DNA from: Silene conica
Lineage: Eukaryota > Streptophyta > Magnoliopsida > Caryophyllales > Caryophyllaceae
Reading direction: 5' to 3'
Assembly: GCA_029255685.2 (NCBI GenBank)
Contig: CM055318.2
Span: 7,445,001 to 7,509,000 of the forward strand
Length of the DNA: 64,000 nt
Under the pieces are notes generated by a model. It did not search any database. It was not told the DNA's origin and was given only the letters and a program-made list of their open reading frames with translations. This document shows, piece by piece, positions 61,491-64,000 of the stretch. A program made the position numbers and the translations under genes. The first letter of the stretch is position 1. Each line of letters starts with the position of its first letter.

Positions 61491-62402
61491 GGGGGGGTAT
61501 GTAGCAAGAAAACTGATGAAGTAGATGAATTTATTTAAAGGTTGTATTATGTGTAAATGACTTAGGCATAAATGTTATAAAAATAAGTTAAAAATCTCTG
61601 AAATATCATGTATGAAAACTCAATTTTGTGTTTTTTTCTTGTGAAGCACAAAAATAAGTAATCAAATGTTAATAAATATCATGTCTATATAGTATTGTTT
61701 AAGTTTAACTAGGTTACTTTTTTGTCTTGGTGATTAAAAAAAACACCGTGGTTTGAATTTTAACCAAATTTCGATGTAACATCTCGAGTGTTGCATCCAC
61801 TGTTCATTCCTTAACACTTCTCTCATACCTTTTTTGTTAACCAAACAAAAAAATTGCATGTTTTTGTTTTCCCAATCAAGGATTTCTCATTCAAACAAGA
61901 TCGGTTTTGAAAGCAGAAGTTAGATAGGTTTCTGATAAATGGATGATCAACTTTTCAAAGGGAGAGCTAACATTGATGGATGAGTTCGGGTGTTTTGTGA
62001 AGGAGGGGTCACTTGAATATTTTAGGTGTGTATTGGAAACTAGGAAAGAGTGTCGATGATGAGTTAGATGGTTGTTTGAGGTAGCTATAAAGATGACTAA
62101 ATCGCATTTGATGATTAATTTCATGATAGGTTAATAGGTGTGACTTTGGATTGTGGACCGTTTCATGTGTTGTTTGAAAAGTAAGAGTAGTGGTTTGAAG
62201 GGTTTTTTCGTGTGATAGTGTAAATTATTGTGGCGAGTTGGTGGTAACATTAATGAAAGAAATAAATATAAATGAGGTAATTTTTTTAATAAAATAACAC
62301 ATGTATAGAACGAACTAATACTATTTTTATATAAAAAAAAATCTTATGATTTACTTTTAATTTACATGGTGAAAATTTTATGAATACCACAAATTAATTT
62401 AG
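61491..62402. other. Spacer, possibly body of the Helitron ending at 62433
   Basis: No gene was recognised; the minus-strand open frame at 61891-62124 matches no family I know. A candidate Helitron-like start, TCTATATAGTATTG near 61684, is preceded by G instead of the expected A, so the element's 5' end stays unknown. Confidence 0.35.
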
Positions 62403-62433
62403 TATCCGTGCGATGCACGGGCAAAAATACTAG
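62403..62433 (+). mobile_element. Helitron 3' terminus (plus strand)
   Basis: The hairpin CCGTGCGATGCACGG is followed by 'gcaaaaataCTAG' (CTAG at 62430-62433) and then T, a textbook Helitron 3' end. The upstream boundary was not found; the tandem arrays from 57.7 kb onward may be internal to it. Confidence 0.75.
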
Positions 62434-64000
62434 TAAACCATTATTTTGTACCCTTTTATTTGAATTTCATGACCATTTTGTCATTGATTGTACCATCATA
62501 GTTTCGTACCTATTTACATAATAAATATATTTATTTTATCTTTAATCATGATCTGTACCAATTTTATTACTTTTAATACCACTTTTTCTTAAATTTGTAC
62601 AATAATCTTTCAATAAGCTTATTGAAAGAAAGACGGTCTCTCAAAAACCTACTGTTCCAAAATAGTAATCACAAATTTATAGTATTCAATTCAAGATATT
62701 TTTAACAATATGGACTTTCCATTTAATATCTTTTTATTTTTTTCCTCATTTTAAAATAATAATCTCGTAAATTTAACAGAAAATGTAAGATTACGTTTCC
62801 ATCAAAGATTTACCCGGTTTTGTCTTCCCCCCATATGCCGAACTAAATGCCAGACAAGAGGAATGGGTTAACAAATACCGGACCAATACAGCATTGGTTC
62901 GAGAGCTCGAGTAGAATCAAATTTCACTACAGCTTCCCTATAAACAATTAACAATGCACGGCTAACACCACACCATTTAACCAACATTACACTAGCCTTT
63001 ACAGCAAAAAGTCCTGAAAAGTAATTTCCTCGATAATGTGCAAAAAGGAACTGAACAAGCCCTTTTCCTCATTACACACGCTCATTTCGATTTCACAGTT
63101 ATTAAGTCTGACATACCAATGATGTCTCGGCCACTCGGCCAGTGACAGAGAACTGATAAGTCATATCTTCGTATCATCTATTTTTGGAGTACATCAGCCT
63201 TGTGGACTTGTGGTTTACCTAATATAGAGAAGAGGCGTGCCACATGGTGATCAGCGTTGTCTTCAGTCCTGAACATCAGTCAATGCCAACGTTGATACTT
63301 CAGCTCAGTCACAATGACCTGACCGATAATATTCTCTCACCCTTGGCTTCTGATAGCAAATACCAAAGTCTGAAAAGCAAAAACCATTAAGATGAAATTC
63401 TCAAAATAACTAGTTAATTAATGTTATTTGCAGACAATGAAGAAGAAGCATATAAATAATTGATAACCTTGTAGGGTAAGATCCTGCTATCTTCTGTATG
63501 CTTGCTTGAATGGTTTTCACTCTGAAAACATTCATTCACAACTTTAGTATTAAGCTACACTGAAATAATCGAGATCTGAACGCTAAGAAATACCGTAGGT
63601 TTCAACTGTTATTATTATTCGCCCTTCCGCATTCAAGTCTCTAATACAGTTTCAAGTTAGTGATAAGTCAAGAAAGCAAAGTATCACATCAGTTAGAAAC
63701 GAAAAAGATGAGCTTCAGTATAGTCAAGTCTTGTTAGAAATTTGTGATTACCTGCAGCACAGGATGTCAAGGGTTGAAGCTCTTCCTGATTCCATCATCA
63801 CCATGTTTTAGAAGCCTGCACCAATTTTTAATAACAACGTAGTACTTCAATCCACTGGAATTCCCTTCATTTTCAAATGACAAGTTTTAAGATGGTGGAC
63901 TTCAAAAAAGTTGTTCTTAGGAATAACTCAACTTCGGTACCCTGCGATTTGGCCTTATTCCATTTTGGGGTCCCGAGATTGAGATCTTTTCCACTTTGGT
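62434..64000 (-). other. Window edge: possible 3' part of a spliced minus-strand transcript
   Basis: On the minus strand, intervals bounded by consensus splice signals are visible: 63752-63815, 63468-63521 and an interval starting at 63369. Joined, they carry a short frame starting MVMMESGRASTLDILCC and reading into LWYLLSEAKGERILSV before a stop, about 55 residues. I recognise no family. It may be the untranslated 3' end of a gene lying beyond 64000, a non-coding RNA, or chance. Bases 62434-62800 are AT-rich with nothing seen. Confidence 0.25.

Noticed and set aside
1..64000. tRNA, rRNA or CRISPR features
   Set aside because: No complete tRNA cloverleaf, rRNA segment or regularly spaced repeat-spacer array was recognised; the tandem arrays lack spacers.

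Overview
This window is nuclear DNA from a flowering plant, almost certainly a eudicot. The genes have many GT-AG introns, encode plant-type proteins, and sit in AT-rich sequence crowded with small DNA transposons, Helitrons and LINE remnants. The recurring 'actccgta'/'tccgtc' motifs in the spacers loosely suggest Caryophyllales, but that is a weak guess. No bacterial, organellar or viral segment was recognised.

Six protein-coding genes could be rebuilt exon by exon, with reading phase checked across every junction. In order they are: a GARP/G2-like MYB transcription factor with EAR-type repression motifs (2811-8530, +); a THUMP-domain tRNA-acetylation adaptor of the TAN1/THUMPD1 type (11297-16698, -); the 20S proteasome subunit alpha type-1, PAF1 (20219-24180, -); the Snf2 chromatin remodeler CHR19/ETL1, a SMARCAD1 relative (26269-35515, -); the UBA-UAS-UIM-UBX protein PUX7, a CDC48 adaptor (37456-43481, -); and a three-finger CCCH protein like Arabidopsis C3H17 (53781-56997, +). 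These are unrelated housekeeping or regulatory genes, not a pathway. From memory, the GARP, CHR19, PUX7 and C3H17 relatives in Arabidopsis lie close together in two duplicated segments (around At1g14570-At1g14600 and At2g02060-At2g02160), so the window probably preserves an old syntenic block.

The rest is mostly repeats. Four hAT-type non-autonomous elements have clear 8-bp target-site duplications (882-1191, 18211-18755, 44729-45380, 52749-53299); another small one lies in a CHR19 intron (28650-28837), and one with an imperfect duplication lies at 36836-37244. A Tourist-like MITE with a TAA duplication lies at 36254-36603. Fold-back elements lie at 16971-17753 and 43973-45400; the second was later hit by a hAT element. 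The 45.8-49.3 kb interval holds Helitron ends, including a divergent head-to-head pair. A 5'-truncated LINE with one premature stop lies at 49733-52015, and an older LINE RNase H remnant at 25030-25375. A higher-order AT-rich tandem array (57738-58695) and a degenerate set of long GC-richer repeats (59640-61480) precede a Helitron 3' end (62403-62433). The last 1.2 kb may carry the 3' part of a spliced minus-strand transcript that runs off the window.

No new molecular system was found. The most unusual observations concern repeat architecture: pol III-like boxes inside a hAT element, the head-to-head Helitrons, the higher-order array, a perfect 98-bp tandem duplication in a CHR19 intron, and an in-frame upstream extension of the CCCH gene.
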